A DNA stretch of 64,000 nucleotides from contig CAYJFA010000007.1 in the NCBI GenBank assembly GCA_964369545.1, positions 1 through 64,000 of the forward strand, given 5' to 3'. Position 1 is the stretch's first letter, and the number at the start of each line of letters is the position of its first letter. The translations under genes and the position numbers were made by a program. This DNA is from BNWE01 sp964369545. Lineage in GTDB: Bacteria > Pseudomonadota > Alphaproteobacteria > UBA3830. The notes under the pieces were generated by a model that did not search any database, was not told the origin of the DNA, and saw only the letters and a list, made by a program, of their open reading frames with translations. This document shows positions 9,435 through 18,076 of the stretch, one piece after another.

Positions 9435-10016
9435 CTATTTTTTTTCTTTTTTCTTTTCGATATCGATTTTGTGAAGTTTAAACTTAGACTTAGCAACCAT
9501 ATCGATACCTGAGAATCGAATAAAAGCTTCTCCTGGTTTTAGATCTATAATTTCAGCTGGTAAAACTGTAGATTTTTTATCTGTTTTCTGAGCAATGTTA
9601 ACGCCATCTCGAATGATGTTTGCTCCGTATGAGATTCCCTCTGTAGTTGAAACCTCTTCCTTCTCTCCAAGAAAGGTACTCATATATCTGGCAGTTTCAG
9701 GTTCTGGAATTCTCATGACAATTTTGGTATCACAAAGCCCCATGATTGTCCTTGCAACTTCACAGGTATATATAGAATTCAGCTGAGAGACTATTTGAGT
9801 TCCCATAACAAAACATCCGCCGAACTTTCTGACCTCAGCAAGAGATGATTCTAACCTAGGCAATCTTTTAAGGTTATGAAGTTCATCGATAAAAAACCAT
9901 GTTCTCTCTGATGTCGGTTTTGTGTGTAATAAGTACTCTGTAGTAATTGATAACCAGGCTGTGATTATAGGAATAAGAGTCGATCTTTGAGCTGGAGTAC
10001 AGGATAAAAACAAAAT
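9435..10016 (-). pseudogene. traD: Type IV coupling protein TraD, C-terminal fragment
   Basis: The frame encodes the C-terminal part of an F-type TraD/TrwB coupling ATPase: FLSCTPAQRSTLIPIITAW, Walker B WFFIDELHNL, GTQIVSQLNSIY, and the conserved tail ending GEAFIRFSGI. The N-terminal membrane segments and Walker A are absent. Homology stops near 10016; the open frame continues to 10139 but that part is the antisense of an excisionase-like remnant. The fragment is tail-to-tail with truncated traA (12 bp between stops). The join suggests a deletion that removed the core of the element. It is a relic and unlikely to be functional. Confidence 0.83.
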
Positions 10017-10038
10017 TCTTGTTAGAGGAAAAATAATT

Positions 10039-10259
10039 ATGGATGACTTAGAAAAGTTGAAAGAAAAATGGCCAAGCCCATTTGTATCTCGTGATCGTAT
10101 AGAGGAATTTACAAACTGACTTTTCAAGCAAAGCAGCATGAATAATTGGATGCTAGAGGCGATGGTATAAGTCCGCGATATCGCCTCGGTAACAAAGTGT
10201 TTTACGAAGTTGAGGAAGTAATTAATTGGTTAAAAACAAAAACAAGGAATAGAGGATAA
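10039..10259 (+). pseudogene. Degraded excisionase/HTH gene, paralogue of the gene at 10264
   Basis: Translating from ATG 10039 gives MDDLEKLKEKWPSPFVSRDR, then a TGA after about 26 residues. After a frame change near 10117-10144 the sequence resumes as LDARGDGISPRYRLGNKVF and ends VEEVINWLKTKTRNRG at 10257-10259. These two parts align with the start and end of the intact 75-residue protein that follows 4 bp later (KCKSPYVSRKQLWDL; HLDQKGDGI; VIEWLKYRSK). It is therefore a tandem duplicate broken by a small indel and a stop. Confidence 0.72.
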
Positions 10260-10263
10260 TAAT

Positions 10264-10491
10264 ATGAATGTATTTAACAGATTAAAAGAAAAATGTAAGT
10301 CTCCGTATGTTTCCAGAAAACAACTCTGGGACTTAACAGGTGGAATTGTCAATCCAAAAACAATTGCTCATCTTGATCAAAAAGGAGACGGTATAAAAAA
10401 CGCAATAATTGTAGGAAGAAAAACCGTTTATCTGATCGATGAAGTCATAGAATGGCTAAAATATAGATCAAAAATGATAAAAAGGAAATAA
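10264..10491 (+). CDS. Small excisionase/MerR-like DNA-binding protein
   Basis: 75 residues, basic, with the layout of AlpA/excisionase-type winged helix proteins: SPYVSRKQLWDLTGG (helix-turn-helix), a middle segment that aligns with the broken copy upstream, and VGRKTVYLIDEVIEWLKYR (wing and last helix). Proteins of this kind direct excision, or regulate the integrase, of tRNA-integrated elements. It lies 174 bp from tRNA-Gln, the expected attachment site, but no integrase gene is left between them. A degraded duplicate lies directly upstream. Function is inferred from fold and context. Confidence 0.6.
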   Translation: MNVFNRLKEKCKSPYVSRKQLWDLTGGIVNPKTIAHLDQKGDGIKNAIIVGRKTVYLIDEVIEWLKYRSKMIKRK

Positions 10492-10664
10492 ATTATAGAT
10501 ATGGTTGGCGATGATTTAAAAAAATTGCTCCAACCATCTCAACAGCAAAAAACAAATATTAATCGATTAAAACAAAATAAAAAATGGGGACAATATGGGG
10601 ACAAAAATCGCAAATTAATACCGCCAATTGGCGTTCTTTGTCTGAATATAGTTGAAATTTAAGA

Positions 10665-10738
10665 TGGCTGGGGAAACTGGATTCGAACCAATGTTGCCCG
10701 GTCCAGAGCCGGGAGTTCTACCGCTAAACTATTCCCCA
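10665..10738 (-). tRNA. tRNA-Gln (CTG)
   Basis: A 74-nt cloverleaf with encoded CCA. Acceptor TGGGGAA pairs with TTCCCCA, the anticodon stem is CCCGG/CCGGG and the loop CTCTGGA gives anticodon CTG. The unusual first base T is typical of tRNA-Gln. The 3' end faces the decayed conjugative element, which suggests that this tRNA was its integration site. Confidence 0.93.
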
Positions 10739-10866
10739 TCAATCTGAATATATAAATAACATATAATTCTGTTCTTTTCCACATGCTGTCAGCTATATAA
10801 TGAATATCTTAATTTTGCGTATTTTATGTTAGTCTTATTGATTCACGGAATATCGTTGGTATAAGT

Positions 10867-11508
10867 ATGAAAATTACTGGAAAAATGAAGCACTCATCAA
10901 GAATATGGCTTGATAGACAGCATAATGATCCATATGTAAAAAAAGCAGCTAAAGAAGGGTATCGATCCCGCGCCGCCTATAAACTCACTGAAATAGACGA
11001 TAAATTTCACCTGATAAAAAACGCGAAACATATTATAGATCTGGGGGCGGCACCAGGGGGATGGAGTCAGATTTTATCGCAAAGATCGTCTGATGACGCA
11101 AAAATTATCGCTGTTGATTTACTTCCATTTACATCAATCAATAAAGTAATTCAAATTATCAGCGATTTTGAAGATAAAAAAATTCAACAAGAAATCCTTA
11201 ATAACTTAGGTGAAAAAGCCGACTTGATAGTCTCAGATATTGCCCCATCGACCGTCGGACACCGCCAAAGCGATCATCTGAGAATAATGAGATTAGTAGA
11301 AAGCGCGTATTGTTTTGCGCAAAATACATTAAAAAACGGCGGATCGTTTGCTGCAAAAATTTTTCAGGGCGGAGAAGAAAAAAAATTCTTTGATTTAATA
11401 AAACAAGACTTTCAAAAAGTGCATTTTTTTAAGCCAAAATCCAGTAGAAGCGACTCATCAGAAATTTATATCGTTGCTTTTTCTTATAAAAAAGAAGTGA
11501 AAGGATAA
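10867..11508 (+). CDS. rlmE: 23S rRNA (uridine-2552 2'-O)-methyltransferase RlmE
   Basis: 213 residues, the usual length for FtsJ/RrmJ. It shows SRAAYKL (about 34-40, catalytic Lys), the SAM site DLGAAPGGWSQ (about 58-68), the catalytic Asp in SDIAPSTVGH and the second Lys in AAKIFQGGE, completing the K-D-K-E set. It methylates the 2'-O of U2552 in the A loop of 23S rRNA late in 50S assembly. It is first in a tight operon: the rsmB-like gene starts 3 bp after its stop. Confidence 0.95.
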   Translation: MKITGKMKHSSRIWLDRQHNDPYVKKAAKEGYRSRAAYKLTEIDDKFHLIKNAKHIIDLGAAPGGWSQILSQRSSDDAKIIAVDLLPFTSINKVIQIISDFEDKKIQQEILNNLGEKADLIVSDIAPSTVGHRQSDHLRIMRLVESAYCFAQNTLKNGGSFAAKIFQGGEEKKFFDLIKQDFQKVHFFKPKSSRSDSSEIYIVAFSYKKEVKG

Positions 11509-11511
11509 CAT

Positions 11512-12774
11512 ATGCATATTTCAGCTCGTATACAATGCGCAATTGAGGTTCTGGATATATTTTTCCAATCACGCGCTCCGTTTGATATAGTTATGGCAAA
11601 ATTTTTCAAAAATAACAAATGGATAGGAGCCAATGACCGTCGAGAAACCGCAGAGCTTTCATATTCAATTTTTAGAAATTATGAGACGATAAAATATTAT
11701 ACATCAAATATCACAGAAAAATTTGGCAGGTTCTATATGCTAACATTTTTGAAAATAATTAATTCGTTTTCGGAAGATAAAATTACCGATATATTTTCGG
11801 GAAAAATCCATTCTCCATCAAGATTAACAGATTTTGAAAAACGATTCCTCAGCTCACTTGGACAATCAAAAGAATTATCAGCAAATACTAAATTAAATTA
11901 TCCGCAATGGATGGATCCATATTTTAAAAATGCATTTTCAGATTCAGATTTTGAAAACGAAATGATCGCTTTGAATGAAAAAGCGCATGTTGATCTAAGA
12001 ATTAATAAATTAAAATCCAATAAAGAAGACGTCAAACAACTCCTTTCTAAAACTGGGTTCTTATATGAAGACTCAAAATTTTCTATAAATGGTATACGAA
12101 TTTTAAATGGAAGAATCAGCAGAAATCATGAAATTATTGCAAAAGGTTTGGCAGAAATCCAAGATGAAGGATCTCAGTTGGTAGCACAAATTTGCGATGC
12201 ATGTTCCACTGACACAGTAGTAGATTTCTGTGCCGGCGCCGGGGGAAAAACACTTGCGTTGGCAGCATCCATGAGCAATAAAGGACGCATATTCGCGCTA
12301 GATAAATACCACGAGCGATTAGAAAATGCGAAACTTCGCTTCAGAAGAGCCGGAGTAAACAACGTTTTCTGTCAAGAAATTACAAATAAATGGATTAAAA
12401 GACATCAAGAGTGCGCAGATATTGTTTTGGTTGACGCCCCATGCTCAGGAACCGGAACTTGGCGGAGAAACCCGGATATGCGCGCGAAATTTTTTCAAAA
12501 AGATTTAGATGAATTATTAATAATTCAAGCAGATATTTTAGAATCAGCGAAACCTCTTGTAAAAAAAACAGGGAAATTAATATATGCAACTTGTTCTGTT
12601 CTAAAAGAAGAAAACGAAAATCAGATTGAAAAATTCTCCGAAAAATTTCCAGAATTTGAAATAAAAAAAATTGAATTACATAATTTGCAAACACAATCTG
12701 GTTTTCTTAGATTATCTCCTTTTAAGCATGGCACCGATGGATTTTTTGCCGCAATTTTAGAAAGGAAGATATGA
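11512..12774 (+). CDS. rsmB: 16S rRNA m5C methyltransferase, RsmB/Sun family
   Basis: 420 residues. An N-terminal NusB-like helical region (about 1-140) is followed by a NOL1/NOP2/Sun methyltransferase domain with the SAM motif DFCAGAGGKTLALA, the DAPCSGTGTWRRNP motif containing one conserved Cys, and YATCSVLKEENE containing the other. This two-cysteine layout is that of enzymes forming m5C in rRNA. RsmB (C967) is the best match, but several NSUN-type enzymes share the core, so the exact target base is inferred. It overlaps the next gene by ATGA. Confidence 0.85.
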   Translation: MHISARIQCAIEVLDIFFQSRAPFDIVMAKFFKNNKWIGANDRRETAELSYSIFRNYETIKYYTSNITEKFGRFYMLTFLKIINSFSEDKITDIFSGKIHSPSRLTDFEKRFLSSLGQSKELSANTKLNYPQWMDPYFKNAFSDSDFENEMIALNEKAHVDLRINKLKSNKEDVKQLLSKTGFLYEDSKFSINGIRILNGRISRNHEIIAKGLAEIQDEGSQLVAQICDACSTDTVVDFCAGAGGKTLALAASMSNKGRIFALDKYHERLENAKLRFRRAGVNNVFCQEITNKWIKRHQECADIVLVDAPCSGTGTWRRNPDMRAKFFQKDLDELLIIQADILESAKPLVKKTGKLIYATCSVLKEENENQIEKFSEKFPEFEIKKIELHNLQTQSGFLRLSPFKHGTDGFFAAILERKI

Positions 12775-13490
12775 TTGAATTAACTGAAGATACAATCTTA
12801 AGCGGCAAAATCACTTTATTCCAACCAAAAAAAGGGTATCGCGTAGCCATAGATCCCATACTACTGTCGCATTTTGTCAATATACAACCAAACCAAAATA
12901 TTTTGGATGTTGGATGCGGTGTTGGAACTATCTCTCTAATTTTAAAAAAGAAAGAAAATACCTCTGAAATTTTTGCGATAGATATAGATGAAACTATGTG
13001 TGAGATTTGCAAAAAAAATTCACTTAAGAATGCGCTTGAAATTAATGTAATCAATATTGGTATAGAAAATATAATAAACAATAAGCTATTAAAAAATAAA
13101 TTATTTGATCATGTCATAACTAATCCTCCATTTTTCGAACAAACATCATCTCGGGTATCAAAAACAAAACTTCTTGCAAATTTTGAAACCATACAACTAT
13201 CAGATTGGATTTTGTACTGCTTGAAAAAGGTAAAAAATAAAGGAATATTTTCAATAATTCACAGCGCACATCGTTTAAACGACATATTACACGCATTAAA
13301 TGGAAAAGTCGGTAACATCGAGATCATTCCCATATATTCTACAGAAAAATCTGATGCCATACGGGTCATTGTTAAATGCGTAAAAAACAGCAAAACTCAT
13401 ACAAAAATATCTAATAGTTTGTTATTACACGAAAAAGATGGAAAATATACTGATAATATTAATGAAATACTCTGCGGGAAAAATTTGTAG
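12771..13490 (+). CDS. tRNA1(Val) A37 N6-methyltransferase family (TrmN6/YfiC-like)
   Basis: 239 residues. It has SAM motif ILDVGCGVGTISLI, an acidic loop (AIDIDETMCEIC) and the adenine-N6 methyltransferase catalytic motif NPPFFE. The N-terminal segment (LFQPKKGYRVAIDPILL) is characteristic of the YfiC/TrmN6 group, where it precedes the SAM domain. It is probably a tRNA or other RNA adenine methyltransferase. The start overlaps the end of the rsmB-like gene (ATGA), making three RNA methyltransferases in one operon. Specificity is not proven by sequence. Confidence 0.78.
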   Translation: MIELTEDTILSGKITLFQPKKGYRVAIDPILLSHFVNIQPNQNILDVGCGVGTISLILKKKENTSEIFAIDIDETMCEICKKNSLKNALEINVINIGIENIINNKLLKNKLFDHVITNPPFFEQTSSRVSKTKLLANFETIQLSDWILYCLKKVKNKGIFSIIHSAHRLNDILHALNGKVGNIEIIPIYSTEKSDAIRVIVKCVKNSKTHTKISNSLLLHEKDGKYTDNINEILCGKNL

Positions 13491-13503
13491 TTTCTACTAT
13501 TAA

Positions 13504-13839
13504 TTAATATCTATGATTAAAATCTTTTAATATATCTATGATGTTCAAATGTAGATTACTATCCTTAAAAATCTCATAGGTAAGACACTTTACGTTTTCC
13601 ATCCAATTATTGCACAGATCTTCCAATATTTGTGCTTTTGATAAATTCGGGCTATGCTGAATAATTTCTTCTATATCTCTTGCCAAAATTTGTGCATATA
13701 GTAATTGCAATTTTATTGTTGCTCTTTCCTCTTCTGACACCGGAGGCATATCTGTCTCGCTGTCAGTAATTCCCAACAGATCTATCATGTTATCCAACTC
13801 ACTTCGAGTATTTCGATAGCGTTTGTTATTATTTATCAT
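13504..13839 (-). CDS. Hypothetical protein, 111 residues, divergent from an XRE regulator
   Basis: I do not recognise this protein. The ATG at 13839 is preferred over that at 13854 because AAGGA lies 7 nt before it. It is acidic and mainly helical, with no signal peptide, membrane segment or Cys pairs; it contains ERATIKLQLLYAQILARDIEEIIQ and a short hydrophobic C-terminus. It is divergently transcribed from the XRE regulator at 13985, and a 10-bp inverted repeat sits between the two starts, so the regulator probably controls it. A role as partner of the regulator is possible but unsupported. Confidence 0.6.
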   Translation of the reverse strand: MINNNKRYRNTRSELDNMIDLLGITDSETDMPPVSEEERATIKLQLLYAQILARDIEEIIQHSPNLSKAQILEDLCNNWMENVKCLTYEIFKDSNLHLNIIDILKDFNHRY

Positions 13840-13914
13840 TTCATTTTCCTTCATGATTTTTTAAAAATTCGATCAGCAACATACTCAAAGAAAACTCATC
13901 TCTAATGATGGTCT

Positions 13915-13937
13915 ATATTGTCTAAAATAGACAATAT
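13915..13937. promoter_or_regulatory. Inverted-repeat operator candidate between divergent genes
   Basis: A perfect 10-bp inverted repeat, ATATTGTCTA-AAA-TAGACAATAT. The half site GTCTA occurs once more just upstream (13911-13915). It lies between the starts of the hypothetical gene at 13839 and the XRE regulator at 13985, where an autoregulatory operator would be expected. Binding by that regulator is an inference. Confidence 0.6.
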
Positions 13938-13984
13938 TGAATTTTTTTTCAAGATGTTCTATAAGATTTTAAGGAGTATTAGTT

Positions 13985-14704
13985 ATGAATTTCGAGAAAT
14001 CCAGCCTGGTACAGAACGATGTACCAATTGTTCACACAGTTGCTCAATTAAAAGGCAGAAGATTGCGCATGGCTAGAGCTCTCACAGGTTTTTCCAGACA
14101 AGAATTATATGAAAAAATCGGAATTGCCACATCTACAATAGATACGTGGGAAAGCGGACGTGTAGAACTAACTGAAAAAAGCGCTATTCGTGTATGCGCT
14201 TCGTTAAAACAAGTAGGAATATACTGCTCCAGTGAATGGCTGTTAACCGGTGAAGGAAATCCTCCGAGAATCATGGATGAACTTGAAAAATCCATGCTAT
14301 CAACGGAAAAGGCACCAATAATCGATCAGCAAGAAATAGTAACAAATACTCATAAGATCAAAAAAATCCCGCCATTTCTTTCTGAAAACATTAGAAGAGA
14401 ATTAAGTTTTTTTCTAAACTTATACAATAAAGCTATCTATTATATAGTTGAAAAAGATTTTTTAAACGCCAGATATAAAATCGGCGATTGCATCGCAGGC
14501 ATAGAGGATGACATTAATAACCTCATCGGAAAAATTGTTATCGCTGTTTTGGAAAGCGGAGATACAGTCCTTTGTAAATTACTAAGTGCCTCGGAAAATG
14601 AATGCAGTGTTTTTATATCATCTGAAAAATCAAAGGAAACTTTAAATATCATTAAAGCTGGAGAAGTCGTTTGGCATAGGATGTCGAAAAGATTAAATCA
14701 GTAA
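13985..14704 (+). CDS. XRE-family transcriptional regulator with repressor-like C-terminal domain
   Basis: 239 residues with a good ribosome site (AAGGAG 8 nt upstream). An XRE helix-turn-helix spans about 20-75 (LKGRRLRMARALTGFSRQEL, then STIDTWESGRVELTEKSA). The C-terminal half (YKIGDCIAGIEDD, then GKIVIAVLESGDTVLCKLLSA) resembles the beta-rich S24/LexA-type domain of phage repressors. I see no obvious Ser/Lys self-cleavage pair, so it may be a non-cleaving version. It probably represses itself and the divergent hypothetical gene through the palindrome at 13915. It is convergent with xerD and overlaps its end by 7 bp. Confidence 0.75.
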   Translation: MNFEKSSLVQNDVPIVHTVAQLKGRRLRMARALTGFSRQELYEKIGIATSTIDTWESGRVELTEKSAIRVCASLKQVGIYCSSEWLLTGEGNPPRIMDELEKSMLSTEKAPIIDQQEIVTNTHKIKKIPPFLSENIRRELSFFLNLYNKAIYYIVEKDFLNARYKIGDCIAGIEDDINNLIGKIVIAVLESGDTVLCKLLSASENECSVFISSEKSKETLNIIKAGEVVWHRMSKRLNQ

Positions 14705-15582
14705 TTATTATTATCTTTTTTATCAGAAAGAGGATGATATTTATTAATAACTTCTCTTAATTTTTTTCGCGTAACATGCGTATATATTTCTGTAGTTGAT
14801 ATTTCTTGATGACCAAGCATTTTTTTGACATTTAACAAATCTGCACCATTATCCAAAATATGCGTTGCAAAAGCATGGCGCAACACATGAGGAGAAATAC
14901 TTTTAACTTCGACTCCTGCAAACATGGCTAATTGTTTCAATATCTGAAATACGCGCTGTCTAGTAATATGCTTATTGTTATTTACAGATGGAAACAGCCA
15001 ATGCGAATCTTTACAGACGTGCGTCCACTCCTGCGCTAATGGCAGCACTTTGGACGCAATAGGCACAATGCGCTCCTTACTTCCTTTTCCAAAAATCCTT
15101 ATAAATTTTGAATCAATAATCGCATTGCGTTTCAAAGCAATTAGTTCACTTACCCTTAATCCGCTTCCGTACAATAAATATAAAATTAATTCTAAACGTA
15201 AATTTTCTGGATACTCAAATAGCCGTGTTGCATACTGTAATTTAGTAACAACATTTTCATCTACTATTTTAGGCAGAGGACGCCTATGCTTGGGTTGATG
15301 AATAAACTGTAGCGGATCATAATTTATCAACTCTTCTCTATACAAAAATTTAAAAAACTGTTTTAAAACAGATAATTTTCTTTTGATGCTGGATGTTTTT
15401 AATTTTCTTTCATTTAACTTAGATAAATATATATTAATATCTTGTTCAGAAATTTTTTTAGTATAATCAAATAGATAATAAAAATCTTTTAAATCTAATA
15501 TATATGATTGGACTGTATTTAATGATGCGTTACGCTCACTTTTTAAATATTCTACAAATAATTCTATAAAATTCTGCGACAT
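14698..15582 (-). CDS. xerD: Tyrosine recombinase XerD
   Basis: 294 residues from the ATG at 15582. An N-terminal SAM-like core-binding domain (SQNFIELFVEYLKSERNASL) precedes the catalytic domain, which has the Arg in GSGLRVSELIAL, HVLRHAFATHILDNGAD (HxxR), LGHQEISTTEIYTHV (His and nucleophile Tyr). The ISTTEIYTHV ending fits XerD better than XerC. With XerC it resolves chromosome dimers at dif under FtsK control. No dif-like site was recognised nearby. It is convergent with and overlaps the end of the XRE regulator gene. Confidence 0.9.
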   Translation of the reverse strand: MSQNFIELFVEYLKSERNASLNTVQSYILDLKDFYYLFDYTKKISEQDINIYLSKLNERKLKTSSIKRKLSVLKQFFKFLYREELINYDPLQFIHQPKHRRPLPKIVDENVVTKLQYATRLFEYPENLRLELILYLLYGSGLRVSELIALKRNAIIDSKFIRIFGKGSKERIVPIASKVLPLAQEWTHVCKDSHWLFPSVNNNKHITRQRVFQILKQLAMFAGVEVKSISPHVLRHAFATHILDNGADLLNVKKMLGHQEISTTEIYTHVTRKKLREVINKYHPLSDKKDNNNY

Positions 15583-15811
15583 TCCCAAATTCTTATAATA
15601 GGTATTAAAGTTAAATTTGCTGTTACTGTTTACTTTTACATAGCTTTATTATATTTTATTCTAAGGTTTAATAAAAATACTACATGCGAAGTTGTCGCTT
15701 ATCATCTTTTTATAGTTCAAAATATTTCCAATATTATTTCAAAATGCTTTTGGCGTTATGTCACTGCAATTTATATTGCTTTTTAAATAATTTTTTTTCA
15801 ATGTTGGTCCT

Positions 15812-17101
15812 ATGATTTACATTTTTTTGATTGTTTGTATTTTATGTATGATAATTTTAGCAGGTTTTATATCGGGGGCTGAAACTGCAATAACTGGAGC
15901 TTCAAAGGCTTATCTATATCATTTAGCTAAAAAAGGAGATAAGAAAGCTAAAAAAGTAATCTCCTTACAAGAAAAAATGACAACAACCATAGGTACAATC
16001 TTAGTTGTTAATCAGATGGTTGTATACTTTATACCAATCATAATAACTCTATTTTCTCTAAAATATCTCACAACAACAGAAACTGCGATTATGCAAGCCA
16101 TCACTGCTATTTTATTAGTAATTTATGCGGAAATTTTTCCAAAAATGGTCGCTATTCAATTTACATCAAAATATGCATTATTTATCGCACCGTTTGTAAA
16201 TGGTATCGTTATTATTTTGAAACCAATAATATCAGTATTGGAATATTGCGCAAAATTATCGCTAAAAATAATAGGCGTCAACATTAATAATGGAAGTTTT
16301 ATCAATAAATCGGACGAAGAATTACGAGGCGCAATTGAAATGCATTCATCTGGAGGAGATGAGGACGAATTACAGAAAAAAGTAATGTTGAAAAGCATTC
16401 TGGATCTTGAAGAAATTTCTGTTAGCCACATAATGGTTCATCGTAAAAATTTGAGAACAATTAATGCTTCTCTTCCAATAGAAAAAATCGCAGAAGAATT
16501 AATGAACTGCCAATTTTCACGAATCCCTTTATGGAAAGATAACCCCGAAAATATAATAGGGATTTTAAAAACTAAAACATTTTTCAGAGCTATGCAGATC
16601 AACAACGGTAAATTGGAAAACATTAAAATAAATAATTTGATCGCTGTTCCTTGGTTTATACCTGAAACGACTCATTTGTTAGATCAGTTAAATAATTTCC
16701 AAAAGAAAAGAGAGCATTTTGCGCTTGTTGTGGACGAATATGGGGATTTAATGGGATGTATTACCCTTGAAGATATTCTTGAAGAAATTGTCGGAGACAT
16801 AGGAGACGAATACGACACTGTCGCCATTGGAATGAAGCTGCAACCTGACGGGTGCGTTATTGTGGAAGGATCAACCCCAATAAGAGATATAAACAGACAA
16901 TTTGATTGGAATATTCCTGAAGAAGAAACTGCGACAATAGCTGGCTATATCATGCACGAATTAAGAAAAATCCCCGATGTAGGGCAAGTTTATGTGTTAT
17001 CGGATTATAGAATCGAAATTCTTAGGAGACAGCGCAATCAAATTGGATTAGTAAAAATATCTCCTATAACAGCAATACAAGAGCCTAGTGCAAACTTATA
17101 A
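15812..17101 (+). CDS. CNNM/CorC-like transporter-associated protein (DUF21-CBS-CBS-CorC_HlyC)
   Basis: 429 residues. An N-terminal DUF21 domain holds about four membrane segments (starting MIYIFLIVCILCMIILAGFISGAETAITGAS), followed by a CBS pair around residues 200-330 (ISVSHIMVHRKNLRTI; DEYGDLMGCITLEDILEEIVGDI) and a C-terminal CorC_HlyC domain (GCVIVEGSTPIRDINRQF). Members are linked to Mg2+/Co2+ efflux, and in pathogens often annotated as hemolysin. Domain order and length agree with the YfjD/CorB group. It stands alone, upstream of tRNA-Tyr. Confidence 0.9.
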   Translation: MIYIFLIVCILCMIILAGFISGAETAITGASKAYLYHLAKKGDKKAKKVISLQEKMTTTIGTILVVNQMVVYFIPIIITLFSLKYLTTTETAIMQAITAILLVIYAEIFPKMVAIQFTSKYALFIAPFVNGIVIILKPIISVLEYCAKLSLKIIGVNINNGSFINKSDEELRGAIEMHSSGGDEDELQKKVMLKSILDLEEISVSHIMVHRKNLRTINASLPIEKIAEELMNCQFSRIPLWKDNPENIIGILKTKTFFRAMQINNGKLENIKINNLIAVPWFIPETTHLLDQLNNFQKKREHFALVVDEYGDLMGCITLEDILEEIVGDIGDEYDTVAIGMKLQPDGCVIVEGSTPIRDINRQFDWNIPEEETATIAGYIMHELRKIPDVGQVYVLSDYRIEILRRQRNQIGLVKISPITAIQEPSANL

Positions 17102-17179
17102 TACATCGACACATAACTTTGGTATAACTATTGACATACCTTTGTTAATGTAATTAATATGCAATAATATTCCTATCTT

Positions 17180-17265
17180 GGAGGGGTGGCCGAGCGGTCA
17201 ATGGCAGCAGACTGTAAATCTGCCGACGAAAGTCTACGTAAGTTCAAATCTTACCCCCTCCACCA
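17180..17265 (+). tRNA. tRNA-Tyr (GTA)
   Basis: An 86-nt class II tRNA with encoded CCA. Acceptor GGAGGGG pairs with CCCCTCC, the anticodon loop is CTGTAAA (anticodon at 17214-17216), and a long variable arm follows (cgacgaaagtctacg). Confidence 0.96.
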
Positions 17266-17324
17266 AAATTTAAAACATTACTTTGTATTTAAATATCAAT
17301 AAACTTTTGAGTTTATATGATTTA

Positions 17325-18029
17325 TCAGCAAAAAACAGGAGCTGTGTTATCTGAAGAAACATATGAGACAAAATCTTGTAAAGTTATAAACGGATTTACT
17401 TTTTGTTTTTCAAATGATGGCATTGAAAAGAAAAAACCTTGCCCTATGTCAACACCAAACTCTTTTACACATTCGAGCTGACTTTCTGTTTCTATTCCTT
17501 CCGCAACGACTTTACAGCCTATATTATGCGAAACATCCACACAGAATTTTAAAAGAGATCTGTTCTTTTTGCTATATGGAGCATTATGCGTAAATCTTTT
17601 ATCAATTTTTATAATATCAAGCGGAATTTCACTTATTAATTCCAAAGTTGAATACCGAGTTCCAAAATCATCTAACGCTATTCTTACATTATGTGCACGC
17701 AATAAACTTAGAGATTTTTTCGTTTGCTCTAGCATCTCCGGAGGCGTATTTTCATTTACTTCTAAAATTATGCGCTCCCCATCAACTTCAAGCTCCTCTA
17801 AAGCATTAAGAAATAATTTACCAAAATCTTTGTTGCCTGCATCAGCAATAGTCATATTAATAAACAACTGAAAATTCCCGATATTTTTACAATCGGTTAC
17901 GACGCTTCTTAAAATATACTCCGCACCGGGAAACTCCGCTAAATTATTTTTGTTGCATAAAGCTTCGTATCCGTAAATTGATCCATTATTTAAATTCACA
18001 AGGGGTTGTAATCTAATTTTATTGTCCAT
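17325..18029 (-). CDS. EAL-domain cyclic-di-GMP phosphodiesterase, stand-alone
   Basis: About 234 residues if it starts at the ATG at 18029, which has AAGGA 8 nt upstream; a TTG start at 18080, overlapping the mutL stop, is an alternative. The whole protein is one EAL domain: YGYEALCNK (EAL motif), RIILEVNEN (catalytic Glu), LDDFGTRYS (metal-binding Asp pair), IKIDK (Lys), VVAEGIETE (Glu) and IGQGFFFSMP (Gln). All residues normally needed for hydrolysis are present, so it should cleave c-di-GMP to pGpG. There is no sensor, GGDEF or membrane part. It follows mutL on the same strand and may be co-transcribed. Confidence 0.87.
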   Translation of the reverse strand: MDNKIRLQPLVNLNNGSIYGYEALCNKNNLAEFPGAEYILRSVVTDCKNIGNFQLFINMTIADAGNKDFGKLFLNALEELEVDGERIILEVNENTPPEMLEQTKKSLSLLRAHNVRIALDDFGTRYSTLELISEIPLDIIKIDKRFTHNAPYSKKNRSLLKFCVDVSHNIGCKVVAEGIETESQLECVKEFGVDIGQGFFFSMPSFEKQKVNPFITLQDFVSYVSSDNTAPVFC

Positions 18030-18076
18030 ATACATTGTCCTTACTTTTATAGTATATAGTGGCAATATAAAATTAT

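Noticed and set aside
10501..10662. 53-codon open frame between the excisionase-like gene and tRNA-Gln
   Set aside because: No good ribosome site and no recognisable sequence. It could hold the eroded 3' end of an integrase, but I cannot support that.
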